DNA of 64,000 bases from Kribbella sandramycini. Lineage in GTDB: Bacteria > Actinomycetota > Actinomycetes > Propionibacteriales > Kribbellaceae. Position numbers and translations under genes: made by a program. Under the pieces are notes generated by a model that saw nothing but the letters and a program-made list of their open reading frames with translations, was not told where the DNA came from and searched no databases. Shown in pieces: positions 24,138-33,403 of this stretch; position 1 is the first letter of the stretch; the number at the start of each line of letters is the position of its first letter. The DNA lies in the NCBI RefSeq assembly GCF_013131805.1, contig NZ_JABJRC010000003.1, positions 744,001 to 808,000 of the forward strand. The letters are read 5' to 3'.

Positions 24138-25893
24138 ACGCCTGCGGGTACGCATCCAGCCGGTTGACCAACTTCACCAGCCCATGGCCCTCGTCCGGGT
24201 AGACGAGTAGCTGGCACGGCACGCCGCGCTTCGCCAGCGCCGTGCTGATCTGCTCGGCCTCCGACAGCGGCACCCGCGGGTCGTTGGCGCCATGGATGAC
24301 GAAGAGCGGCGCCCGGATGTCGTCGACGCGCGTCAGCGGACTGGCCGCGGCCAAGAACTCGCGATCCGTCGCCAGATAGCCGTACTCGCGCTCGCGGGTC
24401 GCCCGCCGGTATGGCGACGTGTTCTCCAGGAAGGTGGTCAGCGAGGCGATCCCGACGACGTCCACCCCGGCGGCCCACAGCTCGGGCTGGAACGCCAGCC
24501 CGGCCAGCACCATGTAGCCGCCGTACGAACCGCCGAACAGCGCGGCCCGCTGCCGGTCGACGCCGATCGTCGGCAGCCAGGCGTGGATCGCGGCGAGGTC
24601 GCGCACCGAGTCCAGCCGCAGTTCGCGGTCGTCGAGTTTGTACCAGCGCTTGCCGTAGCCGGACGAGCCACGCACGTTCGGGACGACGACCGTGTGCCCC
24701 TCCGCGGTCAACGACGCGATGATCGGACTCCAGACCCGCATCGCGGCCAGCTCTGGGCCGCCGTGGATGTGAATGACGGCCGAGCCCAGATCGGCGCCCG
24801 TCGGCCGGTAGACGAAGACCGGCACCTGCTCACCGTCGAACGACGGCACCCGCATGCTCTGCGGCTCCGGCAGCTCAGGCACGTCCGGAGCGTCGGCGGG
24901 ACGCAGTGCGACCAGCTCACGCGTCGCTGTGACGAATCGGTACGCCGTCGGCGGGTTGACCGGGGACTGGTAGGTGAAGGCCGCAAACGAGCCATCCGCC
25001 GACCAGATCGGGTTGAACATCATCATGGTCACTGCGGCGCACCCACCGGCCGGCAGCTCCAGCGGTGCGAGCTTGGCGCCGTCCTTGAGCCGGTGCAACG
25101 CCAGTGTCACTGAGCCGTCCTCAAGTGTGCCGACCAGCAAGTGCTCGGCGTCCGGTGCCACCCAACCGGCTACATCTCGTTCGGTGTCGACGAGTACGTC
25201 GCTCCACGTGGCCGTGTCGAGGTCGTAGCGACGGAGCGCCATCCGCTCCCGGTCTGCGTTGGTCGACACCAGGAAACCGCTCGAGTCCGGCAGCCAGGAC
25301 ACTGCGTTCTGGTCGTTGTCGGCATCGGCCGCAGTGATCGTCGTGACCGCCTGAGTGGCCGTCTCGACGAGCAGCAGCTGAATCGAGTTCGCCACGGCGC
25401 TGGCCAGGCTCAGCACCACCCAGCGGTCGTCGGGAGAGCTGTTGACGCGCATGACCCAGCCGCCGCCGTCGTACAGGACGGTCTCCGCGCCGGTCGCGAG
25501 GTCGTGGACGATCAGATCGAAGTCGACGTTGTTCCGCCGGTTCGTCAGGTAGAGCACCCGGCCGGGCTTCGCTGCGACCAGACTGTTCACGTACGCCGGG
25601 TCTTGGACCAACGGCCGCAGGGTGGGCAGCCCGGGCTCGTCGAGGTCGAGCACCGACAGTTGACTGAGCTCACTGCCGCCGCTGTTGTGATCGACGATCA
25701 CCAGGCGGCTGTCCGGTACGAACTGTGCGAAGGCGCAGTGGTCCGCGGAGTCGGTCAGCGCGCGCCAACTGCCGTCCGGGGCGATCTCGTTGATCTGGCG
25801 GGTGCCGGTCCCGTCGTACAGAACCAGCAGACGCCCTTCGGAATCGACGTCTAGGGCCTGAGTGGTGGGCAGCGAGAACAGCGTGGTCAGCAC
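24100..25893 (-). CDS. S9 family peptidase (prolyl oligopeptidase-like)
   Basis: 597 residues. An N-terminal beta-propeller-like region (to about 340) precedes an alpha/beta hydrolase domain with Ser456 in GGSYGGY, Asp538 in HGANDPRVP and His570 in DEGHGL. No signal peptide, so it is cytosolic. It likely cleaves short peptides or acyl-peptides. It is separated from the ABC exporter genes upstream by a terminator hairpin. Confidence 0.92.
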   Translation of the reverse strand: MLTTLFSLPTTQALDVDSEGRLLVLYDGTGTRQINEIAPDGSWRALTDSADHCAFAQFVPDSRLVIVDHNSGGSELSQLSVLDLDEPGLPTLRPLVQDPAYVNSLVAAKPGRVLYLTNRRNNVDFDLIVHDLATGAETVLYDGGGWVMRVNSSPDDRWVVLSLASAVANSIQLLLVETATQAVTTITAADADNDQNAVSWLPDSSGFLVSTNADRERMALRRYDLDTATWSDVLVDTERDVAGWVAPDAEHLLVGTLEDGSVTLALHRLKDGAKLAPLELPAGGCAAVTMMMFNPIWSADGSFAAFTYQSPVNPPTAYRFVTATRELVALRPADAPDVPELPEPQSMRVPSFDGEQVPVFVYRPTGADLGSAVIHIHGGPELAAMRVWSPIIASLTAEGHTVVVPNVRGSSGYGKRWYKLDDRELRLDSVRDLAAIHAWLPTIGVDRQRAALFGGSYGGYMVLAGLAFQPELWAAGVDVVGIASLTTFLENTSPYRRATREREYGYLATDREFLAAASPLTRVDDIRAPLFVIHGANDPRVPLSEAEQISTALAKRGVPCQLLVYPDEGHGLVKLVNRLDAYPQAFSFLREHLATTR

Positions 25894-25916
25894 GCCTCAT
25901 CCTCACACGCGCCGCG

Positions 25917-25950
25917 ACCAAGAGGCAGGCCACCGGACCTGCCTCTTGGT
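25917..25950. terminator. Terminator of the ABC exporter operon
   Basis: ACCAAGAGGCAGG pairs perfectly with CCTGCCTCTTGGT over 13 bp, 8-nt loop, just beyond the stop of the minus-strand exporter gene at 25955. Confidence 0.8.
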
Positions 25951-25954
25951 GCAA

Positions 25955-27733
25955 TCAGCGGTCGCCGTGCCAGGAATTCCACAGGGCCGCATAGGGGCCT
26001 CTGGCATCGACCAGTTCGTCGTGGCCGCCCAGCTCGACGATGCGACCGTCCTCGACGACGGCGATCACATCCGCGTCGTGGGCGGTGTGCAGCCGGTGGG
26101 CGATGGCGACGACCGTCCGGCCTTCGAGCACACCCGCGAGCGACCGCTCCAGATGCCGAGCGGCTCGCGGGTCCATCAGTGAGGTCGCCTCGTCCAGGAC
26201 GAGGGTGTGCGGGTCGGCCAGCACCAGCCGCGCCAGCGCGACCTGCTGCGCCTGCGCCGGCGTCAGCGAGACGCCACCGGAGCCGACCTCGGTGTCGAGC
26301 CCGTTGTCGAACCCGGCCACCCAGCCATCGGCATCAACCGAGCGCAGCGCCGCCCACAGGTCAGCGTCGGTCGCATCCGTCCGCGCCAGGCGCAGGTTGT
26401 CTCGTACGCTGCCGACAAACACGTGGTGCTCCTGGTTGACCAGCGCCACGTGACTGCGGACCTGCTCGGCGGACATCTTGTCCAGCGCGGCGCCGCCCAG
26501 CGTGATGTCACCGACGCGCGGCGAGTAGATGCCGGCCAGCAACCGGCCCAGCGTCGACTTACCTGCACCGGACGGCCCGACCAGCGCGACCCGCGCACCA
26601 GGCTGGACCTGCAACGTCACACCGTGCAGGACGTCGCGCCCTTCGAGGTAGCCGAAGCGCACCTCGTCGGCCAGCACCGTCCGGCCGTTCGGCTCCTTCT
26701 CGTCAGCCGACTCCGCCGTTTCGACCTCGCGGACGCCGACCAGCCGCGCCAGCGACACCTGGGCCACCTGGAGCTCGTCGTACCAGCGGATCATCATGTT
26801 GACCGGCTCGACGAGCATCTGGATGTACAGGGCGCCCGTGGTGAGCGCACCGACGGTGATCCAGCCCTGCAGGGCGAAACCGCCACCGATCACCAGCACT
26901 GCCGCCAGCGCGACGGTGTGGGTCATGTTGATCACCGGGAACAGCACCATCCGCAGGTAGAGCGTGTAGCGCTCCCAGGCGACCCACTGACCGATCCGGG
27001 TGTCGCCCATCGCGATCCGCCGGCTGCCGAGCCGGTGCGACTCGACCGTGCGGCCGGCGTCCACCGTCTCGGCCAGACCGGACGCCACGGCGGCGTACCC
27101 CGCGGCCTCGGACCGGTAGGACTGGGGCGCACGGCGGAAGTACCAGCGGCCGCCGATGATCAGGATCGGCGCTGCGATCACCACGGCCACCGCGAGCGGC
27201 GGTGCGGTCACGATCAGCGCGCCGATCAGCAGCGACGCCCACAGGACCGCGATGGTCAGCTGCGGCACCGCATCTCGCATGGCATGCGAGAGGCGGTCGA
27301 TGTCGGTGGTGATCCGGGACAGCAGATCGCCCGTACCGGCGCGCTCCAGCACACCCGGCGGCAGACCGACCGCGCGGACCAGGAAGTCCTCACGGAGGTC
27401 GGCCAGCATCTCCTCGCCCAGGACCGCACCGCGCAACCTGGTCATCCGCACGAACACGGTCTGCACCAGGAGTGCGATGACGAAGCCCAGCACGACATAC
27501 GGCAGGCCGACCTCGGTCTGGCCGTCGGACAGCTTCTGCACCACGTTGCCGAGCAGCCAGGGCCCGACCATGCCGCTCAGGGCGGCTACTGCGTTCACCA
27601 CGGTCAGCCAGGCGAAGGCCCGGCGGTGCCGACGGAACAGCGTCTTCACATAGGCGCGCACGGTCGCGCTACCTGCCACCGGCAGCCGGACCACCTCGGT
27701 CGGCGCCGCTGGGTCGTACAGAGGGGGCTTCAC
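25955..27733 (-). CDS. ABC exporter half-transporter, ATPase with degenerate signature
   Basis: 592 residues: six-helix exporter domain at about 35-330 and ATPase domain after 355. Walker A GPSGAGKS at 386-393 and Walker B LVLDEATS with the catalytic Glu are intact, and the H-loop IAHRLHT is present. The signature is LTPAQAQQ instead of LSGGQ. With the partner gene it forms one consensus ATP site (this Walker A with the partner's LSGGQ) and one degenerate site. Its start overlaps the partner's stop (ATGA). Substrate unknown. Confidence 0.92.
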   Translation of the reverse strand: MKPPLYDPAAPTEVVRLPVAGSATVRAYVKTLFRRHRRAFAWLTVVNAVAALSGMVGPWLLGNVVQKLSDGQTEVGLPYVVLGFVIALLVQTVFVRMTRLRGAVLGEEMLADLREDFLVRAVGLPPGVLERAGTGDLLSRITTDIDRLSHAMRDAVPQLTIAVLWASLLIGALIVTAPPLAVAVVIAAPILIIGGRWYFRRAPQSYRSEAAGYAAVASGLAETVDAGRTVESHRLGSRRIAMGDTRIGQWVAWERYTLYLRMVLFPVINMTHTVALAAVLVIGGGFALQGWITVGALTTGALYIQMLVEPVNMMIRWYDELQVAQVSLARLVGVREVETAESADEKEPNGRTVLADEVRFGYLEGRDVLHGVTLQVQPGARVALVGPSGAGKSTLGRLLAGIYSPRVGDITLGGAALDKMSAEQVRSHVALVNQEHHVFVGSVRDNLRLARTDATDADLWAALRSVDADGWVAGFDNGLDTEVGSGGVSLTPAQAQQVALARLVLADPHTLVLDEATSLMDPRAARHLERSLAGVLEGRTVVAIAHRLHTAHDADVIAVVEDGRIVELGGHDELVDARGPYAALWNSWHGDR

Positions 27734-29493
27734 ACCGACTCCTCGAGAGTTGGTTCGTCTTCACGGGTCACGACCGCGCGGTACCGCGAGTTGGTGTGCA
27801 CCAGCTCGTGGTGGGTGCCGACGGCGTCGACGCGCCCATCCGGCACGAACACCACCCGCTCCGCCCGGTCCAGCATCAGGGGGCTCGACGTGAACACCAC
27901 CGTCGTCCGCCCGGCTCGCAGCAGCCGCAGGCCATCCGCGATCCGCGCCTCGGTGTGCGCGTCGACCGCACTGGTCGGCTCGTCGAGGACCAGCACCTGC
28001 GGGTCGACGTACAGCGAGCGCGCCAGCGCGACGCGCTGCCGCTGCCCACCGGACAGCGACCGGCCGCGCTCGGTCAGCACGGCCTGCATCGCATCCGTCT
28101 CACCAGCCGGCAGCGTCTGCCGCAGTACGTCGAGAATGTCGTCGCACTGCGATGCCTTCAGCGCCGTCTCCGGAGTGACCGCGCCACTGGCCGGTACGTC
28201 GAACAGCTCGCGCACTGTGCCCGACAGCAGCACCGGCTCCTTGTCCTGCACCAGAACCACCGTGCGCGCGGACTCCAACGGCAGGTCGTCCAACGCGACG
28301 CCGTCGAGCAGGACCGACGCTTCGCCGTCCGCTGCGTTCGGACTGTGGCCACCGAGCCGGTCGGCCAGCTCGCCACCCGCATCGGGATCGCCGCAGACCA
28401 CTGCGGTGAACGAACCGGCCGGAACGTGCAGCCCGGAGACGGGGTCGTTCAGATCGCCCTCGGGCAGCTGCGCCTCGGCAGTGCCCTTGGTCGCGTCGGT
28501 GCGCTGCAGCGACAGCACGCGCGCGGCCCGGCGCGCCGACACCTTCGAGAAGATGAACGCGCTCGCCGTCTCCTCGAACGTGTGCAGCGGCACCAGCATG
28601 AACGTGATGAACCCGTACGTCGTGACCAGCTCACCGACCGTGATACGACCGGCCGCGACCATGCGGACGCCCATCCAGACGATCAGCACCAGGAACAGCC
28701 CGAACAACAGCACCTGCAGGGCCGCGATCAGCGACCACATCCGCGCGCTGCGGACGGCGCTGACCCGGTACTCCTGGGAGGCAGAGCGGTAGCGCTCCAG
28801 GAAGAGCTGCTCACCGCCGATCCCGCGCAGCACCCGCAGACCGGCGACGGTGTCGGCGGCCAGCTCCGTCGCGCGGCCGCCCTTGGCGCGCTGCGCATCC
28901 GCGCGGCGCTCCGCCGGGGCCATCAGCGGCACGATCGAGAACGCCAGCACCGGGACGGCGATGGCGACCACGAGCCCGAGCTGCGGCTCGTAGAACAGCA
29001 ACCCGATGACGACGGCGAAGCACGTCAGCAGCGCGGCCGTGAACCGGCCGAGCACCTCGACGAACCAGCCGATCTTCTCGACGTCACCGCTGCTCACCGC
29101 GACCACCTCGCCGGCGGCGATCCGGCGGGTGAGCAGCGAGCCGAGCTCGGAGGCCTTGCGGAACAGCAGCTGCTGCAGGCGCGCCGCAGTGCTGATCCAG
29201 TTGGTCACGACGGCGCGGTGGAAGAACGCGTCCGAGCCGGCCTTGGCCGCGCCGAACGCGAGCAGCAGGACGCCGGACAGGATGAGTTTCGGCCAGGACC
29301 GGTCGATGACGGCCTGGACGGCCATCCCGACCGCGACCGGCGCGGCGGCGATCCCGCCGAAGAACAGCAAACCCCAGAAGACCGCGAGCGCTTGGCCGCG
29401 CAGCTGCTGGTGTTCGAGCCAGAGAATGAGTCGGAGGCCGGATCGGGTGTCCGGCACACCCGGGTCGGCGAACGGAATGAGGCGCAGGGACAT
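27730..29493 (-). CDS. ABC exporter half-transporter, ATPase lacking Walker A
   Basis: 587 residues with the same six-helix plus ATPase layout. The Walker A position reads CGDPDAGGE at about 367-375, with no GKS/T, and the H-loop His is Ser (VVFTSSP). The signature LSGGQRQRVALARSL and Walker B VLVLDEPTS are canonical. So it can complete the active site of its partner but not bind ATP in the normal way itself. Promoter-proximal gene of the two-gene operon; divergent from the MFS gene at 29633. Confidence 0.92.
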   Translation of the reverse strand: MSLRLIPFADPGVPDTRSGLRLILWLEHQQLRGQALAVFWGLLFFGGIAAAPVAVGMAVQAVIDRSWPKLILSGVLLLAFGAAKAGSDAFFHRAVVTNWISTAARLQQLLFRKASELGSLLTRRIAAGEVVAVSSGDVEKIGWFVEVLGRFTAALLTCFAVVIGLLFYEPQLGLVVAIAVPVLAFSIVPLMAPAERRADAQRAKGGRATELAADTVAGLRVLRGIGGEQLFLERYRSASQEYRVSAVRSARMWSLIAALQVLLFGLFLVLIVWMGVRMVAAGRITVGELVTTYGFITFMLVPLHTFEETASAFIFSKVSARRAARVLSLQRTDATKGTAEAQLPEGDLNDPVSGLHVPAGSFTAVVCGDPDAGGELADRLGGHSPNAADGEASVLLDGVALDDLPLESARTVVLVQDKEPVLLSGTVRELFDVPASGAVTPETALKASQCDDILDVLRQTLPAGETDAMQAVLTERGRSLSGGQRQRVALARSLYVDPQVLVLDEPTSAVDAHTEARIADGLRLLRAGRTTVVFTSSPLMLDRAERVVFVPDGRVDAVGTHHELVHTNSRYRAVVTREDEPTLEESV

Positions 29494-29632
29494 GACGTCT
29501 CACAAACAGGGCATAGAAGGGTAAGAGAAGAGGCACCTGACCAGGCGGATACGTCAACACTAGGTGGGCCTGCCGACAGCCCGTCAAACCTTTTTCGAGG
29601 GGTGGGCGGCACCCGGAGTACATTCAGCCGTA

Positions 29633-31054
29633 ATGGATGCGCAGCTGAGCCGCCGGCGGCGGTTACTGGTTCTCGGGATCTGCTGTAGCAGCCTGTTCAT
29701 CGTCGGTCTCGATCTGACGATCGTGAACCTGGCGCTGCCGACCATCCGCACCGAGCTGGGCGCCTCGGTGTCCAAACTGCAGTGGACCGTCGACGCCTAC
29801 ACGCTGGTGCTGGCTGCCCTACTGATGGTGTCCGGCTCGACCGCGGACCGGGTCGGCCGGCGACGTACCTTCCAGGCCGGTCTGATCGTGTTCGGCCTCG
29901 GCTCACTGCTCTGCGGGCTGGCGCCGACCGTCGATCTGCTGATCGTCTTCCGGATGCTGCAGGCGGTCGGCGGCTCGATGATGAACCCGGTCGCGATGTC
30001 GATCATCACCAACACCTTCACCGACCCGCGCGAGCGCGCGCAGGCGATCGGCGTCTGGGGCGGCGTCGTCGGGCTGAGTATGGCGATCGGCCCGGCCGTC
30101 GGCGGCGCGCTGGTCGACAGCCTCGGCTGGCGGTTCATCTTCTGGATCAACGTGCCGGTGGCCATCGCGGCCGTCGTGATGACCGCGCTGTTCGTGCCGG
30201 AGTCGCGGGCCGCCGTGCCGCGCCGGATCGATCCGGTCGGCCAGGTGCTCGTCGTCCTGCTGCTCGGTGGCCTGACCTACGGCCTCATCGAGGGCCGTGC
30301 GCTCGGTTGGGGCTCGCCACTGATTCTCGGTTGCTTCGGGCTGACTGTGGTCGCGCTGATCGCGCTGGTCGGATACGAACGCCGGCGCGAGCAGCCGCTG
30401 CTCGATCCGCGCTTCTTCCGCAGTGCGCCGTTCTCCGGGGCCACCCTGATCGCAGTGGCCGGTTTCGCCGCGCTGTCCGGGTTCCTGTTCCTCAACTCGC
30501 TCTACCTACAGTCGGTGCGCGGCTACTCCGCGCTGCACGCCGGTCTACTGACGCTACCGATGGCCGCGATGACACTGCTCTTCTCGCCGATCTCCGGCTG
30601 GCTGGTGGGGCACCGAGGCCCGCGACTGCCACTGGTCGTCGCCGGGACGATGCTGGCCGCCTCCGGCGCGATCCTCTCCCAACTGAGCGGCGAAACCACC
30701 CTCGTGATGCTGGCGACCGGCTACCTGGTCTTCGGCATCGGCTTCGGCATGCTGAACGCACCGATCACCAACGCCGCCGTCTCGGGGATGCCGCGTTCGC
30801 AGGCCGGTGTCGCGGCCGCAGTGGCTTCGACGAGTCGCCAGGTCGGCGCATCTCTCGGTGTGGCCGTCGCCGGGACAGTACTGTCCGCGCGGCTGGTCGG
30901 GCCGCTCGAAAGCGGCTTCGTCCCGGCCGCGCGGCTCTACTGGTTCATCATCGTCGGCTGCGGTCTCCTGGTCCTGGCGCTCGGTCTGATCACCACTACC
31001 GCGTGGGCGCGCCGGACAGCCGACTCAAGCTTCGGTGATACCAGCCCGGCCTAG
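29633..31054 (+). CDS. MFS transporter, DHA2 family (14-helix drug exporter)
   Basis: 473 residues with about 14 hydrophobic segments. Family signs are LDLTIVNLALPTI in helix 1, the loop GSTADRVGRRR between helices 2 and 3, and the motif C region GPAVGGALVD in helix 5. ATG 29633 is the natural start; the frame is open upstream without family features. DHA2 proteins export drugs with proton antiport. It is divergent from the ABC exporter, so this may be a small efflux region. It overlaps the convergent RelA/SpoT-domain gene by 30 bp. Confidence 0.92.
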   Translation: MDAQLSRRRRLLVLGICCSSLFIVGLDLTIVNLALPTIRTELGASVSKLQWTVDAYTLVLAALLMVSGSTADRVGRRRTFQAGLIVFGLGSLLCGLAPTVDLLIVFRMLQAVGGSMMNPVAMSIITNTFTDPRERAQAIGVWGGVVGLSMAIGPAVGGALVDSLGWRFIFWINVPVAIAAVVMTALFVPESRAAVPRRIDPVGQVLVVLLLGGLTYGLIEGRALGWGSPLILGCFGLTVVALIALVGYERRREQPLLDPRFFRSAPFSGATLIAVAGFAALSGFLFLNSLYLQSVRGYSALHAGLLTLPMAAMTLLFSPISGWLVGHRGPRLPLVVAGTMLAASGAILSQLSGETTLVMLATGYLVFGIGFGMLNAPITNAAVSGMPRSQAGVAAAVASTSRQVGASLGVAVAGTVLSARLVGPLESGFVPAARLYWFIIVGCGLLVLALGLITTTAWARRTADSSFGDTSPA

Positions 31055-32008
31055 CGCCTTCAGCCGACCGCGCAGGATCTTCTGCCGCCGCTCCTCATCC
31101 GGGAACAGGTCGATGTACGCCGAACCGCGCGCAGCGAGCAGGTCGTCGTCCAGCCGCCGCACTGTGCCGGCCGGGAAGCGGTGCGTCATGGCCGCTTGGA
31201 CGGCCGTGCTGTCGATCCCGTCGAGCAGGTCGGTGAGCTGCTCCTCGGTGCTGACGTCCATCCGATTCAGAATGCCCAGCACCCACGCGTAGTGGTTGGT
31301 CTTCGCGTGCGGCGCGTCCGGGTAGCGCCGGGTCAGGTACGTCGTCAGCGTTGCGGTAGTCAGGTCGAGCGGCGTCTTGTCCACCGCTGCGGCCGCCAGC
31401 TCGCGGTACAGCCGGTCGATCTCGGTGAACTCGTTGTCGGCCAGCTCCATCAGCGCGGCGGCCAGTAGGAACCGCCGGTCGAACTCGGGCTTCCGCTCCG
31501 GCGGGATGTCCAGCTTGTACCGGATGTCGTGCTCGAACTCGGCCCACGCGTGCTGGACCGCTGTCCGGACCTGGATCTCCATCACCAGGTTCTTCAGGAC
31601 GGCGTACTCCGGCAGCTCGCGCCGGTGCGCGTTCAGCCGGACCAGGTAGTGCTTGCTCGCGTACCCGAAGACGCCCTGGGCCCGGGTGTGCGCGCCCATG
31701 TCGGTGTGCTCGACGATCTCGAACTCGGCCTCGATCACCTCGCAGACCCGGTCCACGGCCTCGACCAGGAATGTGATCACCCGGGCCGCGACCAGGTCGG
31801 TGATCTGGTTCAGCGGATCGTCGTACTTCGGCCGGCTCGGATCGTCCGGGTGCGGTTTGGTCGCCTTGGCCAGGAAGGACTCCGGGTCCTTGGCCCGCGC
31901 GGTGGCGCTGAGGTAGTTGATGCCCTCTTCCTCGCCGATCAGCTCGTTGATCAGCGCCTCGAGTTTGCGCGCGCCGCCGACGTACTGCTGATGCACCCGT
32001 TCGTACAT
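31025..32008 (-). CDS. RelA/SpoT-domain protein (GTP pyrophosphokinase-like)
   Basis: 327 residues. The synthetase fold spans about 35-170: KYDDPLNQITDLVAARVITF with Asp71 and Arg76, then GYASKHYLVRL, then EIQVRTAVQHAWAEFEHDIRY with Glu144. No HD hydrolase domain precedes it. The C-terminal 150 residues are an uncharacterised helical extension. It should transfer pyrophosphate to GTP/GDP or perhaps to another acceptor. Divergent from an AAA ATPase gene across a compact palindromic region; the pair is discussed in the findings. Confidence 0.85.
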   Translation of the reverse strand: MYERVHQQYVGGARKLEALINELIGEEEGINYLSATARAKDPESFLAKATKPHPDDPSRPKYDDPLNQITDLVAARVITFLVEAVDRVCEVIEAEFEIVEHTDMGAHTRAQGVFGYASKHYLVRLNAHRRELPEYAVLKNLVMEIQVRTAVQHAWAEFEHDIRYKLDIPPERKPEFDRRFLLAAALMELADNEFTEIDRLYRELAAAAVDKTPLDLTTATLTTYLTRRYPDAPHAKTNHYAWVLGILNRMDVSTEEQLTDLLDGIDSTAVQAAMTHRFPAGTVRRLDDDLLAARGSAYIDLFPDEERRQKILRGRLKALGRAGITEA

Positions 32009-32043
32009 GCCCGCACGATAGTGGTCCGGCCGGTGACTCGGGG

Positions 32044-32073
32044 TGTCTAGACAAATCTAGGGTTTGTCCTAGA
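32044..32073. promoter_or_regulatory. Palindromic operator cluster in divergent promoter
   Basis: TGTCTAGACA (32044-32053) is a perfect 10-bp palindrome. It is followed by TCTAGG-N6-CCTAGA (32056-32073), a perfect 6-bp inverted repeat. A half-site AAACCCTAGACAGG lies at 32128-32141. CTAG is normally rare in such GC-rich genomes, yet occurs four times in about 90 bp. Confidence 0.6.
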
Positions 32074-32157
32074 AAGCTGTAGAAGCCGCTCGCGACACGA
32101 AGATCTCCTGACGCGTCAATCTACGGAAAACCCTAGACAGGCTCATACAGTGGCAGC

Positions 32158-33351
32158 ATGGATCCGATCCGGAATCCCTATGCGCCCGGCGCCGGTCAGC
32201 GGCCGCCTGAGCTGGCCGGACGCGACACCGAGGTGCGGCAGTTCGAGGTAGTGCTCGAACGAGTCGCCGCAGGCAGGCCGGAGCGGAGTCTCGTGCTCAG
32301 CGGGCTCCGCGGCGTCGGTAAGACCGTCCTGTTGAACACCTTGCGCAGCCAGGCCATCAAACGCGCCTGGGGCACCGGAAAGATCGAAGCCCGGCCGGAG
32401 CAGAGCATCCGGCTGCCGATCGCGCAGGCGCTGCACACCGCGATGCGCGAGCTCGGGCACCGGCACCGGGACGAAGAGCGCGTCGACCGCTTCAGCGCCG
32501 TGCTGAAGGCGTTCGCGCTGCGCACCGCCGTGAACGACCGTAAGGGCATTCGCTGGCACCCACCGGTCGATGTGGCCGCGGCGAAAGGCCGTGCGGACTC
32601 CGGCGACCTCGAGATGGACCTGATCGAGCTGTTCGCCGATGCGGCCGACCTGGCCGGTGACCTCTCGGTCGGCGTCGGGCTGTTCATTGACGAGATGCAG
32701 GACATCAGCGCCGACGACCTGTCCGCGCTGTGCGCCGCCTGCCACGAGATTTCCCAGCAGAGCGCGCCGCTGGTCGTCGTCGGGGCCGGCCTGCCGCATC
32801 TGCCCGCCGTACTGTCGGCCAGCAAGTCCTACTCGGAGCGGCTGTTCCGCTACGTCCGAGTCGACCGGCTGGCGCGGGAGGCATGCGACCGCGCGCTGAT
32901 GGTCCCGGCCGAGAGTGAGGGTGTCCAGTACGACGAAGAGGCGCTGGACGAGCTCTACGCGCAGACCGACGGCTACCCGTACTTCGTCCAGGCGTTCGCG
33001 CACGCGACCTGGGATCACGCGCCGACGTCGCCCATCACGATCAAGGACGTCGCCGTGGCCGGCCCCGAGGCATCTGCCGAGCTGACCGTCGGCTTCTTCG
33101 GTTCGCGGTACGAGCGGGCCACTCCGGCCGAGCGCGAGTACATGCGCGCGATGGCCGAGCTGGGCATCGCGGCGGACGACGGCTCGGTCCCGACGGCCGA
33201 GGTGGCCAGCACGCTCAACCGCAAGCCGCAGTCGCTCTCCCCGGCGCGGGACGGCCTGATCAAGAAGGGGCTGGTCTTCTCCGCCGAGCGTGGCACTGTG
33301 GCCTTCACCGTCCCGCACTTCGGCAAGTTCCTGCGGACCAGGACGGCGTGA
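32158..33351 (+). CDS. AAA ATPase with C-terminal winged helix
   Basis: 397 residues. Orc1/STAND-like ATPase: PPELAGRDTEVRQFE entry, Walker A GLRGVGKT at 49-56, Walker B GLFIDEMQD at 174-182, sensor-like VVVGAGLPHLP near 206, and a winged-helix tail after about 315 (VASTLNRKPQSLSPARDGLIKKGLV in part). The family is found as stand-alone ATPases in actinobacteria; role unknown. Divergent from the RelA/SpoT-domain gene with shared operators, so the two are likely co-regulated. Confidence 0.85.
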   Translation: MDPIRNPYAPGAGQRPPELAGRDTEVRQFEVVLERVAAGRPERSLVLSGLRGVGKTVLLNTLRSQAIKRAWGTGKIEARPEQSIRLPIAQALHTAMRELGHRHRDEERVDRFSAVLKAFALRTAVNDRKGIRWHPPVDVAAAKGRADSGDLEMDLIELFADAADLAGDLSVGVGLFIDEMQDISADDLSALCAACHEISQQSAPLVVVGAGLPHLPAVLSASKSYSERLFRYVRVDRLAREACDRALMVPAESEGVQYDEEALDELYAQTDGYPYFVQAFAHATWDHAPTSPITIKDVAVAGPEASAELTVGFFGSRYERATPAEREYMRAMAELGIAADDGSVPTAEVASTLNRKPQSLSPARDGLIKKGLVFSAERGTVAFTVPHFGKFLRTRTA

Positions 33352-33403
33352 CACTCCAACGGCCCTTTTGTGCCGGACCGGGGAGTCTGTAGGGTAAAGC
33401 GGC

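Noticed and set aside
26207..28792. Open frame of about 860 codons on the + strand opposite the ABC exporter
   Set aside because: Antisense to clear ATPase motifs; translation is His/Arg/Gln-rich noise.
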